Source: Bdellovibrionaceae bacterium UBA5009
GTDB taxonomy: Bacteria > Bdellovibrionota > Bdellovibrionia > Bdellovibrionales > Bdellovibrionaceae
DNA length: 20,798 bases
Reading direction: 5' to 3'
NCBI GenBank assembly: GCA_002396665.1
Contig: DGYJ01000059.1
Span: 31,446-52,243 of the forward strand
The notes under the pieces were generated by a model, which did not search any database, was not told where the DNA came from, and was given only the letters and a program-made list of their open reading frames with translations. Of the stretch, positions 1-7,916 are shown in pieces. The position numbers and the translations under genes were made by a program. Numbering within the stretch: position 1 is the stretch's first letter; the number at the start of each line of letters is the position of its first letter.

Positions 1-2
1 CC

Positions 3-34
3 AAAAAAAAAAAAGGCCCCGCCGTTGGCGAGCC
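3..34 (-). terminator. Intrinsic terminator of the tRNA gene
   Basis: Read on the minus strand, a GC-rich stem (GGCTCGCC, loop AAC, GGCGGGGCC, one bulged G) is followed directly by a run of 12 T. It lies 11 nt past the CCA end of the tRNA. Stem plus long U-tract at this position is the classic intrinsic terminator form. Confidence 0.85.
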
Positions 35-45
35 ATTTTTTATTT

Positions 46-122
<77 letters not shown>

Positions 123-168
123 ATCAAAAAGACTTTCGTCTTGTTCCTGAAGAACTTCAAGAGATGAA

Positions 169-197
169 AACCTACTGAGGTCGACTCTTTTTGTCAA
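169..197 (-). promoter_or_regulatory. Sigma70-type promoter of the tRNA gene
   Basis: On the minus strand a consensus -35 TTGACA (plus 192-197) is followed by a 17-nt spacer and TAGGTT (plus 169-174). The -10 keeps the first, second and last T/A positions of TATAAT. Transcription would start about 40 nt before the mature tRNA 5' end, leaving a leader for RNase P to remove. Confidence 0.6.
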
Positions 198-244
198 CCA
201 ATCTGAGCTTAAGGCTGAATTCAGTTCAGGTCCCCTTGTATTCA

Positions 245-273
245 TTGACCAGATTCGACTCCATGGCTGCAAT
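245..273 (+). promoter_or_regulatory. Predicted sigma70 promoter of the lipoprotein pair
   Basis: TTGACC at 245-250, a 17-nt spacer and TGCAAT at 268-273 give a 5/6 and 4/6 match to consensus at ideal spacing, 32 nt before the first start codon. Confidence 0.5.
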
Positions 274-278
274 AGGGT

Positions 279-294
279 AAGGCCCTTGGGCCTT
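279..294 (+). promoter_or_regulatory. 5' leader stem-loop next to a ribosome binding site
   Basis: AAGGCC-CTTG-GGCCTT is a perfect inverted repeat with a four-base loop. It sits at or just after the predicted transcription start and abuts the Shine-Dalgarno sequence AAGGAG (295-300). It could stabilise the 5' end or present the ribosome binding site. It could also be an operator, since it is palindromic DNA at the start site. Confidence 0.4.
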
Positions 295-304
295 AAGGAG
301 ATCT

Positions 305-1834
305 ATGCTTCTTTGCCATCAATATTTCAAGTATCTAAAATCACATAGTTTTTTAATAGGCGTGCTTTCGGCTGCCACATTTTTCAGCAGCTGTTCAAAT
401 CCCTTTCAAAGTAAAAATGCTCCGCCGATTCCCTTTGAAAAAGTGGGGGCATATTCAAAGTCCGAAATTCAAAGAATTGTTGAGGCAGGAAACATTGTCG
501 TCGTCGATGAAAAACTAGAACCCATCAATGGGGCGCAAATTTTGATCGGAAAAGCTCTTAATGATCCTTTCCAGGCCAATTATTTAAAGGCCAATGCGAG
601 TGGTATCTTGCCGCTTCCAGTGGCCTGGACAACAGCAGAACATGTCACTGTCGATGCCGTAGGTTACATACGACAAACTTACTTAGATCAATCCCCCCAT
701 GGCCTTCTTTTTAAAATGAAAAAATTAGTTTCTGAAAATAATTTCGAGGTCAACGGTTTAACCCAAGGCCATGTCATTAAAGACAAAGATGACATTTTAG
801 ATTTTGGATTGGTCCTATCGCCATTGTCGAAAGAAGATCTGATCACTTTCGATATTTCAAAAATGATCAGTCCATTGTCAGACACCATATCGGTGGCCGG
901 GAATAAAGTCGAAGTCCCAGGTAACGTCACAATCCCAAAGCAAAAAGAAAATTATATTATTTCGCTTACAATAGAAAAACCTAAATACAGAATTTCTTTT
1001 GATACAGCCGGGATCAAAAATATTTTTGGATTGCGCGCGCAATTTCCATTTAAAAAAGTGATCAAAGAATTATCCAATAAAAAACCATTTTATGATCTGA
1101 TCAATTATTTTACATTTATCAGCGCGACCTCAAAGTCCGTCGATGTGCAAAGCCCAATCACCAATTCAGATTTGAATGTGGGAGAGTCCCCCTTAACTCA
1201 AAAAGTGGCTGTCCATGCCCCAGCCTTTGATAACAAACAGGTGATGATTTCAGCCCTTGCCATTGAATCCCAAGGCAAGTGGTTGCCCACGGATGTGAAG
1301 CGTTTTGAGTCGACCCAATCTGGCGGGATGAGCACCTTGCCAGAAGGCGAGGCTGTTCTTGTTTCAGTTCTTAAGAACAAATCAGAATTTGATTTGTCAC
1401 TTCCAGGAATGGATCGTTTAAGTGCCGTCGTTCAAAAAACCAATGTTTCAAGTAGCATCGATTTTTTACCCCTGATCAAAGACCCACAAATCACTCGCAG
1501 TGACGAAGCTCAACTTTTTGTTCCCGATGTGCCGACATCAAAAGTTCGTCGTTTGGGAACCTATGCCGCCATTGATAACTTGATTCGAACGACCAACGCC
1601 AAGGGCGAAATTCAAACCCAAATTAAAAAGCAGTGGGAATTTTTTGGTACGGATTGGAAAGAAAAAATTCAAGTTCCACTTTTTCCATCAAGGCTTTCAT
1701 CCTTGCAAACCAAAGATCGAAGACTAGAGGTCATGTATCTTGGTGATGCTGGTATTAACTCAAAGGTTTTAACAACAGGTACGGAGTTTATCGAAGATGC
1801 GACACATATCACGCGAAGTTCAGTGGATTTTTAA
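305..1834 (+). CDS. Predicted lipoprotein with N-terminal Ig-like (carboxypeptidase-regulatory-type) domain
   Basis: This 509-residue protein has a hydrophobic signal at residues 13-27 and a lipobox-like FSSC ending at Cys30, so it is probably lipidated and anchored in the envelope. Residues 62-140 read like a carboxypeptidase-regulatory/transthyretin-type beta sandwich. The block begins VVVDEKLEPINGAQI, has a central ASGILPLP turn and then a VTVDAVGYI strand. The remainder is beta-rich, with no catalytic motif I recognise. The start is set by AAGGAG at 295-300, four bases before the ATG. The last 38 bases overlap the next lipoprotein gene, which is read in another frame, so the two are probably co-transcribed. 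Function is unknown; a structural or surface role is inferred only from lipidation and the sandwich domain. Confidence 0.8.
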   Translation: MLLCHQYFKYLKSHSFLIGVLSAATFFSSCSNPFQSKNAPPIPFEKVGAYSKSEIQRIVEAGNIVVVDEKLEPINGAQILIGKALNDPFQANYLKANASGILPLPVAWTTAEHVTVDAVGYIRQTYLDQSPHGLLFKMKKLVSENNFEVNGLTQGHVIKDKDDILDFGLVLSPLSKEDLITFDISKMISPLSDTISVAGNKVEVPGNVTIPKQKENYIISLTIEKPKYRISFDTAGIKNIFGLRAQFPFKKVIKELSNKKPFYDLINYFTFISATSKSVDVQSPITNSDLNVGESPLTQKVAVHAPAFDNKQVMISALAIESQGKWLPTDVKRFESTQSGGMSTLPEGEAVLVSVLKNKSEFDLSLPGMDRLSAVVQKTNVSSSIDFLPLIKDPQITRSDEAQLFVPDVPTSKVRRLGTYAAIDNLIRTTNAKGEIQTQIKKQWEFFGTDWKEKIQVPLFPSRLSSLQTKDRRLEVMYLGDAGINSKVLTTGTEFIEDATHITRSSVDF

Positions 1835-2300
1835 ATTTCTTTTTTTAAGTTTTTTTATTTCTGGATGTGCCACTTCGGGATCAGACAAAAAAGAACTTTT
1901 AAAAACACCTGCGCCACAAAGAATTTATTATTCTGATTATGATGCCGTCTGGAAGGCTGCGCACACAATTTTAAAATACACCATTGCCAACGAAAACCAA
2001 GAAACCGGTTTTTTAGAAACCGACTATATCAAAGGCGTTGATGGTTGGCTTCCACCAGAAGAAACTAAGCCGCCATCTGCAGGTCTACGCTATAAAATCA
2101 ATATCAGCTTTGTACGCGGTAAGGCCGATGGGCGCAATTCGACAAGGGTGACGATTGAAAAAAAGAATGAAGTTTTAAGGGACTTTTTTTCTGAGGCAGA
2201 AATTTTACCCACCGATGGACTCGAAGAGAAAGTTATTTTTTATCGTATCGAGCGCGAGCTCATCATAAACGAAGCCCTTCGCAAGGCTTCGTCTCAGTAG
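1797..2300 (+). CDS. Small predicted outer-membrane lipoprotein
   Basis: This is a 167-residue protein. Residues 8-20 are strongly hydrophobic and are followed by lipobox ISGC with the acylated Cys at 24. After the lipidation site comes a short linker, then one compact alpha/beta domain. Its pattern (SDYDAVWKAAHTIL early, TGFLETDYIKG, then RVTIEKKNEVLRDFF) recalls small lipoproteins with helix-grip folds such as the BamC domains, but I cannot assign a family. The ATG lies inside the 3' end of the upstream lipoprotein gene (38-bp overlap) with GGAG at 1783-1786 ten bases ahead, which suggests coupled expression. The two lipoproteins may form a complex. This is inference from gene order only. 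Confidence 0.8.
   Translation: MRHISREVQWIFKFLFLSFFISGCATSGSDKKELLKTPAPQRIYYSDYDAVWKAAHTILKYTIANENQETGFLETDYIKGVDGWLPPEETKPPSAGLRYKINISFVRGKADGRNSTRVTIEKKNEVLRDFFSEAEILPTDGLEEKVIFYRIERELIINEALRKASSQ
2270..2291. other. GC-rich stem-loop at a convergent gene end, possible weak terminator
   Basis: CGAAGCC (2270-2276) and GGCTTCG (2285-2291) form a 7-bp stem with an 8-base loop, overlapping the last codons of the small lipoprotein gene. On the minus strand it is followed by TTTATG, a very short U-tract, so it may help end transcription from the nuclease gene. On plus it has no U-tract. Because it lies in coding sequence, chance is a real alternative. Confidence 0.35.
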
Positions 2301-2339
2301 CAAGAATTTAAAGTTAACTATCAAATTTGATTTTCAAAA

Positions 2340-3227
2340 TTAACGAACGATAACTTGAATAGCTGCCGGGCAGTGGTCTGAAACATTTTTATAATAGAAA
2401 TCAAAATTAAAATAACCAGGTCCGTCCAGTGTGGCAGCGCAAACGGGGAACACAAAAGGATTTTCTGCGACTTGGATTGGTCCGCGCACATAGAACTGAT
2501 CAAATTGGTTACGATAACGTTCGCTTCTAAATGTTTTAGCATTGGGCTTGTGTGGTACATGGGCAATGCCCCGTGTACCAGCATTAAGAGCCCTTTGGAT
2601 TAAATCAATGTCATCTTGTTTAAGCCCAGTGTCTGCTTTTTCATAGACATTAAAGTCACCCGTTATGACGACGGGAACTTGAGCAGGTATCTTCATCAAG
2701 TCTTTAGAAATGGCAACCGCCTGGGAAATTCGGCGTGCAGTTTCGTTCGGCATGGCTTTTAAGTGAACTCCAACAAGTGTGAACAATGTTCGTCTGGTTT
2801 TTCTTTCTTTAACATCAACACGCACGGCTGGTCGCATGCGGGGGCTTTCAGCAGCGACTTCTTCGATAACAAAATTGGTGTCGTAGGGAACTTTATCTAA
2901 GACAAGGGCCTTGGCTGCACAGACGGCCACATGCTGGTGATTTTCCATGGGGTGCTTGTAACCTACGCATTGCCAAGTTGGTGGTAAGATTTGTTTTAAT
3001 GTGGCCAGGTCGACGACCTCTTCAAAAACAAAAACTTGAGTAAACCCCAAATACTTTGAAATGAAATCTTTCATCGAAGGAATTCGGTATTCGCTTTGAA
3101 TGTTGTTAGGATCTCCGCCGATACCAAACCACTTCATATTGAAAGTGGTCACATTCACCTTCGTTTGCGCAGGCGACGTCAGTGCAAATAAAAGCACGGC
3201 CCCTAAAAGTACAAAAGTCCTTTTCAT
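2340..3227 (-). CDS. Secreted endonuclease/exonuclease/phosphatase-family protein
   Basis: This 295-residue protein has a signal peptide (residues 1-20, cleavage likely after SPA). The rest matches the EEP (DNase I/exonuclease III) fold motif by motif. FNMKWFG carries Asn30, FEE at 68-70 carries the metal-binding Glu, and GVHLKAM carries His155. ITGDFNV carries Asp191 and Asn193, FDQF carries Asp243, and SDHCP carries Asp284/His285. All expected catalytic positions are present, so it is probably an active Mg-dependent phosphodiesterase acting in the periplasm or outside the cell. Nucleic acid, phosphoinositide or another phosphodiester could be the substrate; the sequence does not decide. The start is supported by an AGGAGG-type site five bases upstream. 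It stands alone on its strand. In a predatory bacterium a prey-DNA role would be plausible, but that is inference. Confidence 0.88.
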   Translation of the reverse strand: MKRTFVLLGAVLLFALTSPAQTKVNVTTFNMKWFGIGGDPNNIQSEYRIPSMKDFISKYLGFTQVFVFEEVVDLATLKQILPPTWQCVGYKHPMENHQHVAVCAAKALVLDKVPYDTNFVIEEVAAESPRMRPAVRVDVKERKTRRTLFTLVGVHLKAMPNETARRISQAVAISKDLMKIPAQVPVVITGDFNVYEKADTGLKQDDIDLIQRALNAGTRGIAHVPHKPNAKTFRSERYRNQFDQFYVRGPIQVAENPFVFPVCAATLDGPGYFNFDFYYKNVSDHCPAAIQVIVR

Positions 3228-3504
3228 TTTCCCCTCCTGTAGACAGTTCTTTGCGGGAACTGGTAGAAACGCCGACCCCTATTGCCAGCTTATACAGTAG
3301 CCTCGACTAATAACCAGATCATGGTGAAAACTTGAAGTCCAATTCTTTTTTGTCAGGTTTCTATTTTTGTAAGACTGCCTAAAAAGCTGTCACTTAATGG
3401 CTTCAAAAACAGGATTAAAGCGAATCTATTGTCTTTGAGAGGGCTTAAACTTGGTCTGATTTTAGCAAAGTAAGGGCACAGTTAGTCAAAAAAAGGCATG
3501 GGAA
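3228..3504. other. Intergenic region between divergent genes
   Basis: This 277-bp spacer separates the minus-strand nuclease gene from the plus-strand secreted protein gene and must hold both promoters. On minus, TATAAG at plus 3289-3294 could be a -10 but has no good -35. On plus I see no convincing pair. No open reading frame with a credible ribosome binding site, no repeat and no RNA gene was recognised here. Confidence 0.5.
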
Positions 3505-4080
3505 ATGAAAAAAATCATCGCATATAGCTTTATGTTTTGCTTGGTCTTCGTGACTGCATTCAACGACCTTGCGTCGGCCCAATACAATGCCAATAGCGAT
3601 ACAAACAGACGCTTTATGGATCAAGATGATGAATGGGCGCAGAATTATATTAACAATAGTCCCATCACGCGTATGGTGAAAGCAACAGTCCAGCAGCAAG
3701 TGCTTTCCAGCGAATTAAAGTCAAAAGTTCCAGGTATATCCGATGAAGAAATTCGCCGAGTCAGTGCTGTACTAAATGAAGATCCAATTCTACAAATGAT
3801 GATGAGTCATACTCGACCAAGATTAATTGGTTACCAAACAGAACAAGATATAAATATATGGTCGCGGAAACTGAATACTGTTGTCCCAATTTACACAAAA
3901 CAAGATCATTCTGGTTTTACATTCTATGCGGCTGCAATGTCAGATGGCTTTCGACGAACGAATCTGAAAGATGTCGTGTCCATAGCTACAACAAGATTCC
4001 CTGGATATAGTGGTCGTGACAATACATCAACTATGCCTACGGAAACTCGCGTTGGTACGGTTTATATTTTTAAATTCTAA
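3505..4080 (+). CDS. Small secreted protein of unknown function
   Basis: This 191-residue protein has a clear signal peptide: KK at the N-terminus, a hydrophobic stretch to about residue 18, and likely cleavage at ASA before Gln26. The mature part begins with a charged, Asn/Asp-rich segment. A helical region around residues 48-92 contains SDEEIRRVSAVLNEDPILQ, and a beta-rich C-terminal half ends VGTVYIFKF. No family is recognised and no cysteine pair or catalytic motif is visible in the mature region. The upstream ribosome binding site is poor (AAGG then GGGA near the ATG). Its stop codon overlaps the stop codon of the convergent glycosidase-like gene. It is probably periplasmic. Confidence 0.75.
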   Translation: MKKIIAYSFMFCLVFVTAFNDLASAQYNANSDTNRRFMDQDDEWAQNYINNSPITRMVKATVQQQVLSSELKSKVPGISDEEIRRVSAVLNEDPILQMMMSHTRPRLIGYQTEQDINIWSRKLNTVVPIYTKQDHSGFTFYAAAMSDGFRRTNLKDVVSIATTRFPGYSGRDNTSTMPTETRVGTVYIFKF

Positions 4081-6023
4081 AACCAATCAAAGAGTTCAAA
4101 TATTTTTCGCGGCAACAATATTCTCAGTGGGTTGACCAAGTTTTTATAAAAAGGACTTTTGCGGTCTTCCTTTAAAATACTTTCTTGTCTTTCCCAAAGT
4201 TCAAGATTTCGCGCGGTCATGATATAGCCGTAGTCATAGCTTGTGGGGTTCTTCCATGGACCGGACAATGGGACCTCTGGATAGCGATTGAATTCTTTAA
4301 AAACCAAATCCATTTTTTCAAAGGCTGCGATTCGATATTTGGCAGCTTCATTCAGCAGTTGATCAAATTCTACTTTTTGTTCTGGTAGTAATAATGCAGC
4401 TTTTCGAAGCGAAAGCGAGTGCAAAATTCGCAGATGGGTCACTTCTAAAAGAAATTTCAATTCTTGATTTTTAATTTGATCAAGAGAAGGCTCTTCTTTA
4501 AGAGCTTCTTCCATCAGTAGAACCTCTTTTTGAATTTCAAATTTTTTATTCTTAAAATCCCTAGTCAAAATATGTTCGTGAACAGCTTGTGCAAAAGGGG
4601 CCTCGTCCAGAAGATTTGAAAAAAACAATGTTTGAATCATTTGTTTTTGTTTAAAATATTTATTTTGCCAATCCATAATTTTTTGCCAAGCTTTGGTGTT
4701 TTCCCCTAGCAATTGCAGGGCAAAAAGGGGATTGTTGCGGCTTGCTGGGTCAGCCAGCAAAGTCACCTGATAGTCCATCAACCAATAACCAAGCTCTTGG
4801 CCAGTAGAAAAATTAAGATGCCCCGTCAGGTTATGATCCTGCATCCAATCCACATCGGCTGTTCTAATTTTAAGATAATCTGTCAATAAGAGCGGAGCAT
4901 CGACATCCATAAAAATCCAATAGCTGGTTTCTGGGTAGTACATGCTGGGGCGGACTGGGGCCTCTTTCAGATAGAACTCTTGCATGTCCTTGTAGTCTTT
5001 GCGGTGATACATCGGAGCAATTGTGTCGACAAGTCCATAAAAGAAAACAGAATGGGGTAAAATTCCTACATATTTATCAGCAAACTGAGGCAAAAAATTA
5101 AAGTTGCCATAGTTTTTATCGTGCTGATTATTCGAGGCATGCACTTTGACGTACATCCCTTTATTTTCTTTTTTTAAAAATGCGGCAGCGGCGTTCATCC
5201 ATGAAATTGTTCTTTCAGGTTTTGTTGCCGTGAACTCGGACGAACCCAATTCAAAGCCAACAAAATCAATTGGAAATTTTTCGATGAATTTTTTAAGATG
5301 GCGGACAAGGGCTTCTTCTTCGCCCCAATGGGTTAAAACCCGAAAAAATGGAATCATGCTGTGGGATCTTTGCTGAATCATCGCAAAGCTTCCTGCCAAA
5401 CCCACTTGAAGCCCCCATTCTTTTGCACTTTTTAGATTGCGAATTAAATTTTGTTCTTCTTCCTCGTTCAATTGCAACATTTGCACTTCGAATAGATTTT
5501 GTTGGTTGCGAACAAACCATCTGTTTGTGTCTTCAGCAATCTGGTCATGTCCTAAAAAATACCCTGCAACCCATTCGGAAGAATGCATGGTATGCAAGTG
5601 AAAGCCCCTTTGTTTAAGCCGAGGGGCCCATTCAAAAGTTTTCTGACAAAGTTTTTTAATTTTTTCTAAGCTCGGAATTTGTTCAATGCGTGGGTGGGGG
5701 AAAAGAAAACCAAGCTGTCTTAAATGATAGTAAAGTGTTGAAGTGGCCTCGCTTGAAACGGATTGGACTTTAAATGTGTAACTGTTGTTACTGCTGCATT
5801 CTAGTTTGGAAGTATTTTTTTTGTCTGAAATGGTCCATTCAAAATTCACAGTGGATTTGTTCATAGTGGATTTTTGAATCAACTGAGTGACGTCTTTTTG
5901 AACTTTGTCTGGGAAAATTAAATTTTTAGAGAGTGCAGATGCCTGGTTATTGGCGCTGGCCAAAGTCATATTGACAAAAAATATTCCTGATAAAAATAAA
6001 AACAAATTAATGACGGTTTTCAC
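4077..6023 (-). CDS. Secreted glycoside-hydrolase-like protein, unassigned family
   Basis: This 648-residue protein has a signal peptide with probable cleavage after ASA (residues 22-24). Residues 30-130 resemble the small alpha/beta domain that precedes the TIM barrel in alpha-glucuronidases, GH20 enzymes and DUF4838 proteins; the clearest piece is STLYYHLRQLGFLFPHP. A barrel-like region follows with RGFHLHTMHSSEW (139-151), FVGFELGSSEF (254-264), PETSYWIFMDVDAP (364-377) and STGQELGYW (406-414). Acidic residues such as Glu258, Glu263, Glu365 and Glu410 are candidate catalytic positions, but I cannot assign them. The C-terminal 200 residues look helical. The GTG start lies 2 nt after the uup stop codon. 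Its ribosome binding site AGGAG lies inside the end of uup, so translation is probably coupled. Polysaccharide or peptidoglycan modification in the periplasm is a guess. Confidence 0.8.
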   Translation of the reverse strand: MKTVINLFLFLSGIFFVNMTLASANNQASALSKNLIFPDKVQKDVTQLIQKSTMNKSTVNFEWTISDKKNTSKLECSSNNSYTFKVQSVSSEATSTLYYHLRQLGFLFPHPRIEQIPSLEKIKKLCQKTFEWAPRLKQRGFHLHTMHSSEWVAGYFLGHDQIAEDTNRWFVRNQQNLFEVQMLQLNEEEEQNLIRNLKSAKEWGLQVGLAGSFAMIQQRSHSMIPFFRVLTHWGEEEALVRHLKKFIEKFPIDFVGFELGSSEFTATKPERTISWMNAAAAFLKKENKGMYVKVHASNNQHDKNYGNFNFLPQFADKYVGILPHSVFFYGLVDTIAPMYHRKDYKDMQEFYLKEAPVRPSMYYPETSYWIFMDVDAPLLLTDYLKIRTADVDWMQDHNLTGHLNFSTGQELGYWLMDYQVTLLADPASRNNPLFALQLLGENTKAWQKIMDWQNKYFKQKQMIQTLFFSNLLDEAPFAQAVHEHILTRDFKNKKFEIQKEVLLMEEALKEEPSLDQIKNQELKFLLEVTHLRILHSLSLRKAALLLPEQKVEFDQLLNEAAKYRIAAFEKMDLVFKEFNRYPEVPLSGPWKNPTSYDYGYIMTARNLELWERQESILKEDRKSPFYKNLVNPLRILLPRKIFELFDWF

Positions 6024-6025
6024 TC

Positions 6026-7879
6026 TTAAACTCCTATTTTTTGACTGAGCTCTTCCCAGCGCGAATAAAGATCCGTTACTCTTTTTTGTTGGGCATCTAT
6101 TTTGACGCCAAGTTCTTGAATTTTAACATAGTTGCTTTGAACCGCAGGTGTCATCAGTTCCATTTGCAGCAATTCCAATTGCTTTTCGGCCTCTTGAATC
6201 ACGCCTTCGATTTTATCCCACTCGTTTTGCTCTTTGAAAGATAATTTTTTTACTGATGACTTAGTTGCGCTTGTCGAATTATTTGTCGAAGCCCCTGAGG
6301 TTTGGCTAGTGTTCGGATTGGTGGAATCTGAGTTCTTTTTGCCTTTGTTCACTTTCTGTTGCTGCATCCAAGTTTGCCATTGAAATAAATCAGAAAATTT
6401 TTCCAACTGTCCAGATGGTGCAAAGTAATAAAGTTCATCACAAACTTGGTCTAAAAAATATCGATCATGGCTGACCATGATCAAAGCCCCTGGGAAATCT
6501 TGCAAAGAAGACTGTAAGGTATCTAAAGTTGGGATGTCTAAATCATTGGTAGGTTCGTCCAGAATCAAGACTTGATTCGTTTGCAGCATCATTTGCGCCA
6601 ACAATAGCCTTGTTTTTTCACCGCCAGAAAGTTTTTCGACGGGCAAATCCATTTGTTCATATTGAAAATGAAATTGGGCCAAATAACTTTTAGCAAAAAT
6701 GGGTTTTCCTTGGTTGATAACATAGTCGCCCTCGGGGCAAATAGTTTTCAAAACAGACAGGCCGGGCTTTAAGGATTGCTTCTTTTGTTCAAAAAATGAA
6801 AATGAAATGCCATCAGTCATTTGCACTGTGCCTTCATCAGGAGGAAGCTCGCCAAGTAAAGTGCGTATCAGGGTCGTCTTGCCAGAACCGTTGGTCCCAA
6901 TCAACCCAACGCGGGATCTGGCTTTTAAAATAAAATCAAAGTTGCGAAAAAGCCAACGGTCATTGACCTTTTTGCCGAGCCCCTGGGCTTCGAAAATTTT
7001 CTTAGGTGTGCGGCCGACTTCGCCAAAGTCTATATTCACTTTGCGATCACGATTTCGAAACTGAAGATCTTCCACTTCATTTTTTAGTTCATCGGCGCGT
7101 TCAATGCGGGCTTTTTGTTTTGTTTGTCTGGCTTTAGCTCCGCGACGTAACCATGCAGTTTCGCGGCGAAGATCATTTGTTCGCTTTAATTCCGTCGACA
7201 TTTGCGAGGCCACGGCTTGATTTTGTTGATCAAGATAATCGGCGTAGGTCCCTTCAACACGTAGCAGACCTTCTTTGTAGCGGGGGTTCAGTTCGATGAT
7301 CACATCACAGGTGTTCTCTAAAAAAAGCCGGTCATGTGTGACAGTTAAAACGGCAAGATTTTGTGAAAGATTAAGAAACTCTTCCAGCCATTGAATGCTT
7401 TCGACATCCAAGTGATTTGTCGGTTCATCTAAGATTAAAAGATTTGGTCGTCTCATCAGGGCGCCGGCCAAGGCCACGCGTTTTTGCCAGCCTCCAGAAA
7501 GCTCTTTCAATGGGCGGTCAGAGCCCGCTTGGGGGCTGTCCAAATCCAATCTTGAAATCAGCTCGTAGGCCAAGGCAATATTTTCAGATTCGTAGGGGTC
7601 ATGGCTGGCGTTAAGCAAAAATTCGATCACACTTTGTTCGCCATCTAATTCGGGATTTTGATCTAAATAGGCCAGTTGCAAATGATTAGCCCTTGTCACT
7701 TTGCCAGCTTCGGCATTCATCTTTTGCGCAAGAACTTTGAGCAAAGTCGATTTACCAGCCCCGTTGGGGCCAATCAGGCCGATGCGTTCATTCTCATGAA
7801 CTGAAAAGTTGAGGTTTTTGAATAATGTCTTTCCAGAGAATGACATCGAAATTTGATAGGCTGAAATCAGTGTTGACAT
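6026..7879 (-). CDS. uup: ABC-F family ATPase, Uup-type
   Basis: This 617-residue soluble ATPase has two ABC domains in tandem and no membrane segment, the plan of ABC-F proteins that act on ribosomes. Domain 1 has Walker A GPNGAGKST (37-45), signature LSGGW (127-131) and Walker B LLILDEP (147-153). Domain 2 has GTNGSGKTT (328-336), LSGGE (417-421) and LILDEP (438-443). The linker motif AWLRRGAKARQTK (242-254) is typical of Uup, as is the C-terminal coiled coil (about 545-613) after a Ser/Thr/Asn-rich spacer. In E. coli, Uup affects ribosome function and precise excision of transposons. No good Shine-Dalgarno precedes the ATG. An in-frame TAG four codons upstream excludes a longer N-terminus. 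The gene lies between two exported-protein genes in one apparent transcription unit, an odd setting for it. Confidence 0.93.
   Translation of the reverse strand: MSTLISAYQISMSFSGKTLFKNLNFSVHENERIGLIGPNGAGKSTLLKVLAQKMNAEAGKVTRANHLQLAYLDQNPELDGEQSVIEFLLNASHDPYESENIALAYELISRLDLDSPQAGSDRPLKELSGGWQKRVALAGALMRRPNLLILDEPTNHLDVESIQWLEEFLNLSQNLAVLTVTHDRLFLENTCDVIIELNPRYKEGLLRVEGTYADYLDQQNQAVASQMSTELKRTNDLRRETAWLRRGAKARQTKQKARIERADELKNEVEDLQFRNRDRKVNIDFGEVGRTPKKIFEAQGLGKKVNDRWLFRNFDFILKARSRVGLIGTNGSGKTTLIRTLLGELPPDEGTVQMTDGISFSFFEQKKQSLKPGLSVLKTICPEGDYVINQGKPIFAKSYLAQFHFQYEQMDLPVEKLSGGEKTRLLLAQMMLQTNQVLILDEPTNDLDIPTLDTLQSSLQDFPGALIMVSHDRYFLDQVCDELYYFAPSGQLEKFSDLFQWQTWMQQQKVNKGKKNSDSTNPNTSQTSGASTNNSTSATKSSVKKLSFKEQNEWDKIEGVIQEAEKQLELLQMELMTPAVQSNYVKIQELGVKIDAQQKRVTDLYSRWEELSQKIGV
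6031..6035 (-). promoter_or_regulatory. Ribosome binding site inside uup that sets a GTG start
   Basis: AGGAG on the minus strand is part of the last codons of uup (Ile-Gly-Val, stop) and lies seven bases before the GTG at 6021-6023. It supports GTG as the start of the glycosidase-like gene and implies coupled translation. Confidence 0.75.
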
Positions 7880-7916
7880 GGACCGAGGCTAGCAAAAAAA
7901 AGCCAATTTCGGTAGG

